From Lachnospiraceae bacterium (GTDB taxonomy: Bacteria; Bacillota; Clostridia; Lachnospirales; Lachnospiraceae): DNA of 64,000 nucleotides. Location of the stretch: positions 1-64,000 of the forward strand of contig JAFXGP010000065.1 of NCBI GenBank assembly GCA_017521195.1. The letters run 5' to 3'. This document shows positions 1 to 9,298 of this stretch, in pieces. The position numbers and the translations under genes were made by a program. The notes under the pieces are model-generated. The model made no database searches. It was not told where the DNA came from and worked only from the letters and a program-made list of their open reading frames with translations. Each line of letters starts with the position of its first letter. Positions within the stretch are counted from its first letter, which is position 1.

Positions 1-20
1 TATATATATGGACAAAATGC

Positions 21-48
21 TTGAATATATTTCAATATATTGTAAAAT
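21..48 (+). promoter_or_regulatory. possible sigma-A promoter for the sortase operon
   Basis: A TTGAAT hexamer at 21-26 and TAAAAT at 43-48 are separated by 16 bp and lie about 35 bp before the sortase start. The surroundings are very AT-rich, so chance matches are likely. The window begins just upstream, so other promoters cannot be excluded. Confidence 0.3.
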
Positions 49-82
49 GAAAATGTATGTAGAAATTTAAAGTGGAGTAAGT

Positions 83-1264
83 ATGTCAATGAGTGACTAT
101 ATTGTCAGAGGTCGTTCTTTTCGTACGGGCAATGATTATCAGGCTGCTCTTAGAGACGAGCGACGAATTGCTATTATTGAAAAGAAATATGAAAATGCAG
201 ACATGTCCGGGAAAGAACATATTATAAATGTCCTCAATAATGGTGAAATTAAATTTGAAACCCTTGTTGGCGAGGATTTTATATATGAACTGGAAGAAAG
301 GTTCAATGAATTAAAAGAAACAAATACAAAACATAAAAAAAGCTCAGGTTCCAAAAAATCAATAACAAAGAAAAAAGAAGCTGTTGAAAAAAAGGAAAAA
401 ACTAACAAAAAACCTGAGCCAAAGAAATCTCTGGAAGATTATGACGAAGAGATGCAGGAATATATCAAAAAAGAACTCTATTTACAGGAAAAAAGTCGCA
501 GAAGAACAGTTTTAATCTGTTCTTTGGTTGCTGTTCTTTGTATGGGGTATGTTTTCTTTTATTATTATTTATACGAAAGAAATTCTAATGAATACGAACA
601 TTTGGCTTCTTTGAAAGAAGAAACTGTGGCGTCAGATAGCCAAGTACATATTAATTACACAAAAGAAGAAGAAAATAAAGACTTAGTTGTTCTGGAAAAA
701 TATAAAAAAATATTTTCTCAGAATAAAAGTCTAATAGGATGGATAAAAATTGACGATACAAATATAGATTACCCGGTTATGCAAACTGTGAACAACGAAT
801 ATTATCTGGATCATAACTACAATCAACAATATGATAAAAATGGTTCCATTTTCTTAGATAAGGATTGTGATATTACTAATCCGGGTTGTAATATGATAAT
901 TTATGGACATCATATGAAATCAGGAAAAATGTTCGGAAATCTTCAATTATACAGTAACAGAGAGTATTATGAAAAACATCCGTATATTCAATTTGATACT
1001 ATATATGAAGAGGGACGTTATCAAATTATGTATGTATTCCGTTCCCGTATCTATAATGAAGATGAGATTGTTTTCAAATATTATCAATTTTTTGAAGCAT
1101 CAACACCGGAAGAGTTTGATTCTCATATGAATGAAATGGCAAATTTATCGCTTTATGATACCGGTGTAAGAGCTACCTATGGAGATAAACTTATTACCTT
1201 ATCTACCTGTGACAATTCCGAACAGGATGGAAGATTTGTGGTAGTAGCTAAAAAAATAAATTAG
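83..1264 (+). CDS. srtB: class B sortase with long cytoplasmic N-terminal extension
   Basis: This is a membrane-bound cysteine transpeptidase that would attach sorting-signal proteins to the cell wall. The sortase fold occupies residues about 200-393: a YGHH motif with the catalytic histidine at about residue 276, the LSTC motif with Cys376, and Arg384 in GRFVVV complete the His-Cys-Arg triad. One membrane segment covers about residues 142-163. Before it lies a 140-residue hydrophilic region, with a Lys/Glu-rich stretch at 84-115, that would remain in the cytoplasm; ordinary class B sortases have only a short N-terminal signal anchor. The start ATG follows a GGAG site at 74-77. The next gene, 27 bp downstream, encodes a protein with a TPKTG signal, its probable substrate. 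Class B assignment rests on motif context and neighbourhood. Confidence 0.9.
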   Translation: MSMSDYIVRGRSFRTGNDYQAALRDERRIAIIEKKYENADMSGKEHIINVLNNGEIKFETLVGEDFIYELEERFNELKETNTKHKKSSGSKKSITKKKEAVEKKEKTNKKPEPKKSLEDYDEEMQEYIKKELYLQEKSRRRTVLICSLVAVLCMGYVFFYYYLYERNSNEYEHLASLKEETVASDSQVHINYTKEEENKDLVVLEKYKKIFSQNKSLIGWIKIDDTNIDYPVMQTVNNEYYLDHNYNQQYDKNGSIFLDKDCDITNPGCNMIIYGHHMKSGKMFGNLQLYSNREYYEKHPYIQFDTIYEEGRYQIMYVFRSRIYNEDEIVFKYYQFFEASTPEEFDSHMNEMANLSLYDTGVRATYGDKLITLSTCDNSEQDGRFVVVAKKIN

Positions 1265-1291
1265 AGAAATTCCTTAAAAGGAGAGACTTGT

Positions 1292-4200
1292 ATGGCTAAG
1301 AAAAAGAAGAAAAACTACAGATTACGTAAATCAGTACGAAGAACTCTTGGTGCTTTGTTTATGATGTCTGCAATTATAGTGGCAGCAATTCCATTTCCGG
1401 ATGCAGCGGCGACGGATGGTAATCCGCTTTCTTCATCAACGATAACACCTAGAGATAAAGAAGCCTATGCCTATCAAGAAGTAACAAATTTAGAAGACTG
1501 TGAAGAATATGTTGCAGATGAAATGATAGATTTATCTGGTAAATTGGCAATTGAAGATACAGAAGGAAATACAAATAGAAAAGCCTTGATCATAAGACAG
1601 AATTCCAATAATTCTTATGTTTTATACAAACAGTTGGATTTCTTTGAGCAGGATTTTACCGACGGCAATGTTAGTGGAATTTTTGGTGTTGTAAGCAAAT
1701 ATAACAGTGTATACCAGGCAGGTACCATCAAATTACCAAGCAGTGTTTATAAAGAATACTATACTGTAGATCCTGATAAATTTAGAGATTTTTTTAACAC
1801 AGATGGCGTTTTAGACGATTTATCTATTGGTGGAAATATCAATATTACACTGGATTTGGATAAAGGTAATCTGATCAAACTGTTTCAGGAGTTCAAATTA
1901 TCTGACTATAATGATTATGTTGATGCAGTAACGAAATATAATAATTATCAAAACAATCCTGTTGGAGATCCCGTACCTGTACCAACCGCACCTTCTTTTA
2001 ATCCAAAAGACTTAGACGATGACGGTGAGAAACAACGGTATTACTGTTATGTACAGCCGGATTTGGCCGGATGTGGTTATACGTTGGAATATGTAAATGA
2101 TAAAAGTTCCGATTCAGCTACCAGTGATGATGTATATGTATACATAGCAAGAGGTGGTACACCACCATCTAATATGCAGAATGACGATTATGGTTTCCTG
2201 GTTCGAAAAACAGCTTCCATTATTGCTGTTGGAGATAAAACCTTTCAAAATGTCAGAAACGTAGATTTTTTAACTTTACCATCAGAAATTAAATACATTG
2301 GTGAAAGTGCCTTTGAAGGCTCTTTCCTTAAAGAAGTAACTTTAGAAGGTACGGAAAGCATCGGTCATTTTGCGTTTAAAAACTGTACGCAGTTACGAAA
2401 TGTAGTATTGGGACCTGTTTCCAATATTGGAATCGAAGCCTTTCATGGATGTGTGGCTTTATCCACCATTAACTTCCCATATCAGGTTTCCAAAATTGGA
2501 TATGGAGCTTTTGCAAAATGCACAAAATTAACCAATGTTGATTTATCCCAGGCAAAAACCAGTGGGTTAACAATAGGAAACGGTGCCTTTTATAATTGTG
2601 CTTTGGGAAATCTTAACCTGGGAGAAACAGGAGTTGAATTCTTAGGTGACGGAGCATTTGCAACCACAGCCCATGAAACAGATGCATTGACAGAAGTTAA
2701 TATGCAGGCAAGTAAGATTACAGAATTTGGTGAAAATGTATTTTTTGGTCGTAGCAAACTGTTAAAAGTAATTATGCCGGCTGTTTTTGGTGTAAACACC
2801 ACCGACGAACTGCCAAATACAACGTTCCAAGGCTGTAGCGGTTTGGGTATGGTAGAATTTCCTCAAGTTTCTGGACGTGTTACCTATAGCCCGGATATTT
2901 TTTCCAGCATAAAAAATGATCAGTTTGTCGTTAAAGGTCCTGCACAAGATATCGATTACGCAATTGCCCAGGAACGATTAGATACAAGAGAATGTACTAA
3001 TGGAGTTGTCATTGATACGGATGAAAGTGGTGCTAACATTTATGGACCGGTACCTTATATGTATGAAGAAAATAAAGAGGTTTTCTATGAAGTAAAGAGT
3101 GGAAGTTATTTGTTAAGTTTAAAAGTTGACAATGAATCCAGAACCGCAAGTGTTGCAAAGTGCGATTTTGCGGATGATGTTACTTCCCCATCCGGAGAAT
3201 TAATGATTCCAAAAAATGTTGGACCTTACAAAGTTGTTAAATTAGAAAATGATTGTTTCTCAGATGCAGTAAAAAACAGTTTGGAAACCGTAAATATTCA
3301 AAATGATTCCATTCAGGAAATCGGAGATTCTGTATTTGCCGGCTGTACCAATATTAAATCCGTAAAAATAGGGAACTCCGTAACATCCATCGGTTCTTCC
3401 GCATTTCAGGGATGTACCGGTATGACAGAGTTATCTATCGGTAGTGGAGTTACAACTATTAAGGACAATGCATTCCAGGGATGCCATTCCTTACAGAAGA
3501 TTACTTTTGACGCGCCAATCGGCGGAGCTGCAAGTTTTCCAAGAGAAAATATTGGTACGAATGCTTTAAGTACCGGTAGTTCTAAATTAACCGTAACGGG
3601 TATTTTGGAAGTTGGATATGGTCCTTTTGAGTGGGCAATGGATCCTGCTAATTATGTGGATCCTGATTTGGGAATCCGCGTTTGCTACCAAACACCATCC
3701 CCTCAGAGTTTGACTGTAATTTTAGATAATCAGAACAATTTACCTACTCTTGTAAATTACCCTCATTATGGGGATTTGGCCGAAATTGAATTCGAAATAG
3801 AAGCTGAAGATGTAGTTACTCCGCCTGCTGAGGGTGAAGATGATTCTGATTCAGCCTCTTACAGTAGCAGAGCTACTACAACAACTACATTATTAAAACA
3901 ATATGAATCTGGTGGTGAATTATCACCTTCCCAGGAAGCTTTAGTAAAAGCCACCTTATATATTGATATTCCTGCTGGAATTGAATCGATTGACGTTAAG
4001 GGATATTTGAATGATAGTTCTAAGACTTTTGAAGGAGTAGAACCTCAGACAAATGGCTATAATGTGTCTGCTTACTTTGCCGGATTACCATATAAATCAA
4101 CCTATGAAGATTATGGCTTGTTCAACGGTTACTCTAATGATGATGCTTTTTTAGATACAAATGAAACAGAAACAAAAAAAATTGGTAATGATAGAATTAG

Positions 4201-6328
4201 AAGTATTACCATGCATACCGTAAAATATCTTCCTAATTCCAATGAACCGATTACCCAAGAAAAAGACATTTTATCTACTGAAAAATTAGCGGGTGGTGCT
4301 TTTTATAGCTGTGAAAATTTGGAAACAGTGGCCTTGGGAAGTGCAATGGAAGATATTGGTAACTTACCATTTTTAGGATGTCATAATCTTACTAGTGTAA
4401 GCTTTGGAAATCCTAAATATACTTGTGAAAACAAAATCATTTATGAGACTAAAGATGATGGTTCTCTTGGAATTGTACAAGTATTAGGTTCCAGAGGAAA
4501 TGCAAATGATGGTACCGTAAACATTGATAATGATTCCAAACTTTCAACTATTTCAAGTATTGCAAAAGGCGCCTTCAGTGATCTGCCTACCTTACGAAGA
4601 GTAGATTTTACCGGCACCAATGATGCTTTAGTAGAATTACCGGATCATTGCTTCTATAATGATGTAAAATTATCTCAGGTAATTCTGCCTCAGCAGATGA
4701 GAACCATTGGTCAAAAATCATTAGGAGAATGTGCAGATAACGTTTCCTTAACCATTTTGGGTAGAGAAGTAAGTTTGGCAACAGATGCTTTCGAAGGAAC
4801 AGAAGGCGCTGTCGTTTATGCATATAAAAATACCGCTGCATTCAACACAGCTGACAAAATTGCTGATATATATAAGAATGTTGAAGTTCTTCCTTTAGAT
4901 GAAACATATAGTGTACAGTTCTTCGATTATGATGGTATTACAGCTTTAACAGATGTTCAATACGTTGAACAAGGTAAAGATGCCGAACCACCGGAAGAAC
5001 CAAAACGTCAAGGCTTTATATTTAAAGGCTGGAACCGTTCTTACAAAGATGTAACAGAAAATTTGTCTATTATAGCTTTATATGATATCGACCCCAATAC
5101 AAATAGCGGCAATGATGATAATAACGGTGACGGTGGAAATAGCGGCAATGGTGATAATAACGGTGGCGGCAGTAATAATGGTAATAATGGTAATAGTGGC
5201 GGTACCGGTGGCAATCTTGTATATGGTGGTATTGATACCAATGGTGACGGAATTCCTGACGTTGATAAAGATGGTAATAAACTCTATAAATTAACCGTAA
5301 CCAACGGTGAAGGAAGCGGTTACTATCCGGCAGGAAAAACAGTAACCATTAAAGCCGGTAATGCACCAAGTGGAGCTGCCTTCGGTTATTGGAGTTGTTC
5401 CAACGAAAATGTAATTTTTAGTGATTCTACTGATTGGATTACGACTTTAACTATGGTTCCGTCTGATATTACGGTCATCTGTAATTTTGCAGGTCAGTAT
5501 ATATTGGAAGTTGAATACGGTAGTGGTAGTGGTAGTTATCCGGCAGGAGCAAAAGTAGCTATTTCTGCTGTTGAAGCACCACAAGGAAGAAAATTTGCAA
5601 GTTGGGTAACAAAGACAAGTGGCTTAACTATTGAAAATTCCAAAAAGGAATCCACGATTATTACTATGCCTTCAACCAATGCAAAAGTAACTGCTACTTA
5701 TATGGATACCGGAAGCATTAGTGGTAACTCTACAAGCCGTCCTTCTCAGAATGGTACAACAGTAATGATTACTAAACCCGGAATCTCTGACACCGATAAG
5801 GCATCTGCTTATGTAAGCGGTTCTTCCGATAATTTTATTGTTAAAATTTCAGAAAGTATTGATGCTGCTGATCAGGTACAGAAAGCTTTACAGAAAAAAT
5901 ATCCTGACATGACAAGAATTAAATATTTTGCAATGGATATTAGTTTGTATGACGCCAAAGGTCAAAATAAGATTACTGATACTACCGGTTTAAAAGTAAA
6001 TATTACAATACCAATTCCGGATGCCTTAAAAGAATATGCCGGGAACAATAGGGTAGGAGCTGTTGTAAACGGAGAATTGGAAACTCTTAATCCTAAATTT
6101 ACAACTATTGATGGTGTTCCAAGTATTACATTTACTGCTACACATTTCTCACCATATACCATTTATGTGGATACCGGTAATATGATAGTTACAGATACTT
6201 TGGACTCCACACCAAAAACCGGAGATGGAATTCATCCAAAATGGTTCTTGAGTATCGGACTTGCATGTATTTCTATCATATTTTTCACAAAAAGAGATAA
6301 AAAATATGTAGGTAAGGCTTATAGATAA
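1292..6328 (+). CDS. BspA-type LRR cell-wall surface protein with TPKTG sorting signal
   Basis: A 1678-residue secreted protein. A lysine-rich N terminus and hydrophobic stretch (about residues 15-38) form the signal peptide. BspA-type leucine-rich repeats (LRR_5, recurring pattern I-G-x-x-A-F-x-x-C-x-x-L) appear in blocks at about 310-545, 680-800 and 1000-1190. An InlB-type B-repeat with a GW-containing end follows at about 1204-1265, then an Asn/Gly-rich linker at about 1266-1310 and two divergent InlB B-repeats (each with GxGxYPAG) at about 1330-1475. The C terminus has TPKTG at 1640-1644, a hydrophobic span and a basic tail, the layout of a sortase signal. TPKTG resembles the (S/N/P)PxTG signals known for clostridial class B sortases. 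The sortase directly upstream is the obvious partner. It is probably an adhesin; the ligand is unknown. A strong AAAGGAGA site precedes the ATG. Confidence 0.92.
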   Translation: MAKKKKKNYRLRKSVRRTLGALFMMSAIIVAAIPFPDAAATDGNPLSSSTITPRDKEAYAYQEVTNLEDCEEYVADEMIDLSGKLAIEDTEGNTNRKALIIRQNSNNSYVLYKQLDFFEQDFTDGNVSGIFGVVSKYNSVYQAGTIKLPSSVYKEYYTVDPDKFRDFFNTDGVLDDLSIGGNINITLDLDKGNLIKLFQEFKLSDYNDYVDAVTKYNNYQNNPVGDPVPVPTAPSFNPKDLDDDGEKQRYYCYVQPDLAGCGYTLEYVNDKSSDSATSDDVYVYIARGGTPPSNMQNDDYGFLVRKTASIIAVGDKTFQNVRNVDFLTLPSEIKYIGESAFEGSFLKEVTLEGTESIGHFAFKNCTQLRNVVLGPVSNIGIEAFHGCVALSTINFPYQVSKIGYGAFAKCTKLTNVDLSQAKTSGLTIGNGAFYNCALGNLNLGETGVEFLGDGAFATTAHETDALTEVNMQASKITEFGENVFFGRSKLLKVIMPAVFGVNTTDELPNTTFQGCSGLGMVEFPQVSGRVTYSPDIFSSIKNDQFVVKGPAQDIDYAIAQERLDTRECTNGVVIDTDESGANIYGPVPYMYEENKEVFYEVKSGSYLLSLKVDNESRTASVAKCDFADDVTSPSGELMIPKNVGPYKVVKLENDCFSDAVKNSLETVNIQNDSIQEIGDSVFAGCTNIKSVKIGNSVTSIGSSAFQGCTGMTELSIGSGVTTIKDNAFQGCHSLQKITFDAPIGGAASFPRENIGTNALSTGSSKLTVTGILEVGYGPFEWAMDPANYVDPDLGIRVCYQTPSPQSLTVILDNQNNLPTLVNYPHYGDLAEIEFEIEAEDVVTPPAEGEDDSDSASYSSRATTTTTLLKQYESGGELSPSQEALVKATLYIDIPAGIESIDVKGYLNDSSKTFEGVEPQTNGYNVSAYFAGLPYKSTYEDYGLFNGYSNDDAFLDTNETETKKIGNDRIRSITMHTVKYLPNSNEPITQEKDILSTEKLAGGAFYSCENLETVALGSAMEDIGNLPFLGCHNLTSVSFGNPKYTCENKIIYETKDDGSLGIVQVLGSRGNANDGTVNIDNDSKLSTISSIAKGAFSDLPTLRRVDFTGTNDALVELPDHCFYNDVKLSQVILPQQMRTIGQKSLGECADNVSLTILGREVSLATDAFEGTEGAVVYAYKNTAAFNTADKIADIYKNVEVLPLDETYSVQFFDYDGITALTDVQYVEQGKDAEPPEEPKRQGFIFKGWNRSYKDVTENLSIIALYDIDPNTNSGNDDNNGDGGNSGNGDNNGGGSNNGNNGNSGGTGGNLVYGGIDTNGDGIPDVDKDGNKLYKLTVTNGEGSGYYPAGKTVTIKAGNAPSGAAFGYWSCSNENVIFSDSTDWITTLTMVPSDITVICNFAGQYILEVEYGSGSGSYPAGAKVAISAVEAPQGRKFASWVTKTSGLTIENSKKESTIITMPSTNAKVTATYMDTGSISGNSTSRPSQNGTTVMITKPGISDTDKASAYVSGSSDNFIVKISESIDAADQVQKALQKKYPDMTRIKYFAMDISLYDAKGQNKITDTTGLKVNITIPIPDALKEYAGNNRVGAVVNGELETLNPKFTTIDGVPSITFTATHFSPYTIYVDTGNMIVTDTLDSTPKTGDGIHPKWFLSIGLACISIIFFTKRDKKYVGKAYR
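5102..5173 (+). repeat. two tandem 36-bp repeats in the Asn/Gly linker
   Basis: Two near-identical 36-bp units (5102-5137 and 5138-5173) encode NSGNDDNNGDGG and NSGNGDNNGGGS in the linker of the LRR surface protein. The low-complexity DNA continues to about 5215. Such in-frame repeats can vary in number between strains and change linker length. Confidence 0.7.
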
Positions 6329-6347
6329 ATTTTATATTAAAAATTTA

Positions 6348-6384
6348 TAGTGAGAAATCCCTAACGGGTTTCTCACTATTTTAT
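6348..6384 (+). terminator. rho-independent terminator after the LRR sortase substrate
   Basis: A 13-bp stem (6348-6360 with 6366-6378, one G-T pair) closes a 5-base CTAAC loop and is followed by TTTTAT. It lies 20 bp after the stop of the anchored LRR protein and separates it from the next LRR gene. Confidence 0.85.
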
Positions 6385-6412
6385 AAAAAACACCTTTTTA
6401 ATGGAGATAACT

Positions 6413-8209
6413 ATGAGAACAATCCACAAAGTTATTGGTGCACTATTTTTGGTTGCGGTTATACTTGCAACACAAATTCCAACTATAGAAACCGGTGCTG
6501 CACCTAATTCTGATTTTCAAATTGATAAAACTAAATTGGTAAAATATACAGGCACAGCAACTTCTGTGTCTATTCCTGATACCATAAAAACAATTGGAGC
6601 AGAAGCTTTTGCCGGAAATACAACTCTTACTTCAATTTCTATTGGAAAAAATGTTACGGAAATTGAATATGGAGCATTCAAAGATTGTTCTTACCTTACC
6701 AATGTTAGCTTACCTGATTCCTTAATCACCTTGGGAAATGCAGTATTTAGCAATAATACTTCTTTAAAAAAGATTATTTTACCCAAAAATCTTAAAACAA
6801 TTGGTTCCGGTGTATTTGCAGGATGTGATAATCTAACCAAAATAGAAATTGCAAAAGAAAACCCTAATTTTGTATTTGATAAAAATGCTCTTTATGATAA
6901 AGAGAAAACCATTCTATATTGTTTCACAGAAGGTGCAAAATCAACATCATATTCCATGCCTGACAGTGTTATTGATATTGATGAATATGCTTTTTGGGGA
7001 AACGATTCTTTGAAGGAAATTTTGTTTAGTACAAACCTGAAAGAAATCCCTGCTTTTGCATTCTCAAACTGTCGTAATTTGCTGGCAATTTCCATACCTT
7101 ATTCTGTGAAAAGCATTGATTCAAAAGCTTTTGAGAATTGTATCAACTTACAAAAAGTGATGATTCCGGCTTCTGTATCCTATATCCATACAACTGCATT
7201 TGATGGTTGTTCAAAATTAGTAATTTCTTCTGATTCCGGTTCCGTTGCCCATAGTTTTTATGAAACATGGAAAACAACTAACAATATTGAAGTAACTGAT
7301 GGTAATGAACAAAATGATACTGTTATAGATTCCGTGGGAAACATTTATATTATAGGAAGTAATGGCAAATTAGAGAAAGTTGAATCCGGTTCAAATACGG
7401 CGACTTCTTCCGAAACAAATTCTGCATTGAATGATCCAAGCAATGTAGATTATATTCCTCAGTCTGATCCTATTACAACACAGGAGGAAGGTGTTCTTGG
7501 TAAAACCATGATTGTTGGATCCAGTGCTGTAGTAATTATGGATTCTCCGCAGATGAAGGTTATCGATAATATTGCCACTGATGAAGTATATGATGATGAA
7601 GATCCGGACAATATTACACAAATTACTGATAAAAACACGGATATTACTTTACCCAAAGAAGCCATAATTGACGATTATATAACAAATTATGCGTATTATG
7701 GTGATACGGACTTATATACATACACAATTCCTTCCAACATTACAAAAATAGGTGACTTTGCATTTGCCAGAAGCAATTTAAAAAGTATAAACATTCCACA
7801 GAGTGTCACAACCATTGGTTATGCAGCATTCTACCATTGTGACAATTTGACCGATATCAGTATTCCCGAAACAGTTACCTGGATTGAACCATCTGCTTTT
7901 TCTCACACAGGCTGGCTTAATTCTTGGGAATCTAATACCTCTGCAAGTGATTTTTTAATTGTAGGTGACGGATTACTAATTGCTTATAAGGGAAACAGTA
8001 AATATGTTAACTTACCGGATAATATAAAAACCATTGCTCCGGCTTGTTTTTTAGGTCATTCTGAGATTTTAGGTATCATGATACCTGATTCTGTAACCCT
8101 CATTGGTAAGGAAGCATTTAAAGACTGTACTTCATTACAGGAAATCCATGGTGCTAACAAGGTTGTAACAATCCAGGATAAAGCATTTGAAAACACTAAA
8201 ATAAAATAA
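6413..8209 (+). CDS. secreted BspA-type LRR protein without wall anchor
   Basis: A 598-residue secreted protein with a signal peptide (MRTIHKVIGALFLV onward, cleavage probably near residue 28). Two LRR_5 blocks, about residues 40-285 and 430-598, carry the repeated IG-x-x-AF-x-x-C pattern. They are separated by an acidic Ser/Thr-rich region of about 140 residues. No sorting motif or C-terminal membrane segment is present, and the protein ends inside a repeat, so it is released or held non-covalently. I chose ATG 6413 because the GGAG at 6403-6406 sits six bases before it; the in-frame ATG at 6401 would lie before that site and has none of its own. It resembles the anchored LRR protein upstream and may be a paralogue, but it has its own transcription context because a terminator precedes it. 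Confidence 0.85.
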   Translation: MRTIHKVIGALFLVAVILATQIPTIETGAAPNSDFQIDKTKLVKYTGTATSVSIPDTIKTIGAEAFAGNTTLTSISIGKNVTEIEYGAFKDCSYLTNVSLPDSLITLGNAVFSNNTSLKKIILPKNLKTIGSGVFAGCDNLTKIEIAKENPNFVFDKNALYDKEKTILYCFTEGAKSTSYSMPDSVIDIDEYAFWGNDSLKEILFSTNLKEIPAFAFSNCRNLLAISIPYSVKSIDSKAFENCINLQKVMIPASVSYIHTTAFDGCSKLVISSDSGSVAHSFYETWKTTNNIEVTDGNEQNDTVIDSVGNIYIIGSNGKLEKVESGSNTATSSETNSALNDPSNVDYIPQSDPITTQEEGVLGKTMIVGSSAVVIMDSPQMKVIDNIATDEVYDDEDPDNITQITDKNTDITLPKEAIIDDYITNYAYYGDTDLYTYTIPSNITKIGDFAFARSNLKSINIPQSVTTIGYAAFYHCDNLTDISIPETVTWIEPSAFSHTGWLNSWESNTSASDFLIVGDGLLIAYKGNSKYVNLPDNIKTIAPACFLGHSEILGIMIPDSVTLIGKEAFKDCTSLQEIHGANKVVTIQDKAFENTKIK

Positions 8210-8271
8210 TACATTTTACGACACATATAGTCATTTCTGCACATACCTTATTAAAAAAGCAGGAGTGAAAA

Positions 8272-9186
8272 GTGTGGCGCGTTAAGGAACAGATAGCTTG
8301 TACAAAAAATGTACAAAATAAATACAGCGGTAAAAATATTTCGGTAGCCATTCTTGATACCGGAATATTTTTGCATCCGGATTTTTCAGGCAGAGTTATT
8401 GCATTCCGAGACTTTGTTCATCAAAAGAAGTCCCCGTATGATGATTCCGGTCATGGAACGCATGTTGCCGGATGCCTTGCAGGAGATGGTTATCTTTCTG
8501 AAGGAAGATTTTGCGGAATAGCACCTTCTTGTCGTTTAATTATTGGGAAAATTTTAGATAAAAATGGTAACGGCAGCATCGATACTATGATTGATGCCAT
8601 ACAGTGGCTGTTAGAAAACAAAGAAAAATATAATGTAAAAATTTTAAATATCTCCATTGGTTTTGAAAAGCATGTTACAGAATATAAAATTAATAAATTA
8701 ATTGATTTATTAGAAGATATCTGGTCCAAAGGAATTCTTGTGATTGTTGCTGCAGGCAACAAGGGACCAAAAGATAAAAGCATTTCACCTCTTGGGATGA
8801 GCAAGAATATATTTACTGTAGGTTGTCATGATCTGGACTACAATAAGGAAGGAATCACTTTATGTGAAGAATATTCCGGAAGAGGTCCCAGTTCTTATTC
8901 TTTAAAAAAACCCGATATTGTAGCCCCGGGAACTAATATCTTTTCTACATGTAATAAATGCAGAAGAAGTGGTAAATATTATACAGACATTTACGAATCT
9001 AAAAGCGGTACCTCATTTGCCACACCTTTGGTAGCCGGAGCATCTGCTTTATTATTAGAAAAGAAACCTAATTTAACTCCGGATGAAATTAGGTTCCGGT
9101 TATGTTATTCAGCCACAGATTTAAAAGAACCCTGGAACAAGCAAGGGTGGGGAATGCTTAATGTACGACGTGCTTTGGAACTTTAA
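8272..9186 (+). CDS. subtilisin-family (S8) serine protease without signal peptide
   Basis: A 304-residue S8 peptidase. The catalytic triad is visible: Asp29 in AILDTG, His61 in GHGTHVAG and Ser248 in SGTSFATP, with the oxyanion Asn163 in AAGN. It starts directly at the catalytic domain, with no signal peptide, prodomain or C-terminal extension, as in intracellular subtilisins. The start is a GTG preceded by AGGAG at 8261-8265. It lies 62 bp after the secreted LRR gene, so it may be co-transcribed, but a cytoplasmic enzyme could not process the surface proteins outside the cell. Substrate unknown. Confidence 0.92.
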   Translation: MWRVKEQIACTKNVQNKYSGKNISVAILDTGIFLHPDFSGRVIAFRDFVHQKKSPYDDSGHGTHVAGCLAGDGYLSEGRFCGIAPSCRLIIGKILDKNGNGSIDTMIDAIQWLLENKEKYNVKILNISIGFEKHVTEYKINKLIDLLEDIWSKGILVIVAAGNKGPKDKSISPLGMSKNIFTVGCHDLDYNKEGITLCEEYSGRGPSSYSLKKPDIVAPGTNIFSTCNKCRRSGKYYTDIYESKSGTSFATPLVAGASALLLEKKPNLTPDEIRFRLCYSATDLKEPWNKQGWGMLNVRRALEL

Positions 9187-9219
9187 TTAAATAATATGTT
9201 AAATTATTAAATAAAACAA

Positions 9220-9248
9220 TTGACATACCACGTATAATTGTATACAAT
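9220..9248 (+). promoter_or_regulatory. consensus sigma-A promoter of the citrate/IDH operon
   Basis: TTGACA at 9220-9225, a 17-bp spacer and TACAAT at 9243-9248 form a near-perfect vegetative promoter. Transcription would begin near 9255, about 45 bp before the synthase start. The whole spacer and -10 lie inside a palindrome, so this promoter is very likely repressible. Confidence 0.85.
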
Positions 9249-9257
9249 TATACGTGG
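9228..9257. promoter_or_regulatory. perfect 30-bp palindromic operator over the promoter
   Basis: Bases 9228-9242 are the exact reverse complement of 9243-9257, a 15+15 bp perfect dyad with TTGTATACAA at its centre. It covers most of the spacer, the -10 element and the start site. The central sequence fits the GT...AC dyads bound by FadR-subfamily GntR regulators, and such a regulator is the second gene of this operon, so autoregulation is the simplest reading. The dyad could also fold as an RNA hairpin, but it spans the expected start site, which favours a DNA operator. Confidence 0.75.
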
Positions 9258-9298
9258 TTATTTTTATTAGAAATAAAACAATTTAGGAGGCGTTAAAA

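Noticed and set aside
5041..5294. Overlapping frames with Pro/Leu or Ile/Val repeats
   Set aside because: They are the reading-frame shadows of the Asn/Gly-rich linker repeats.
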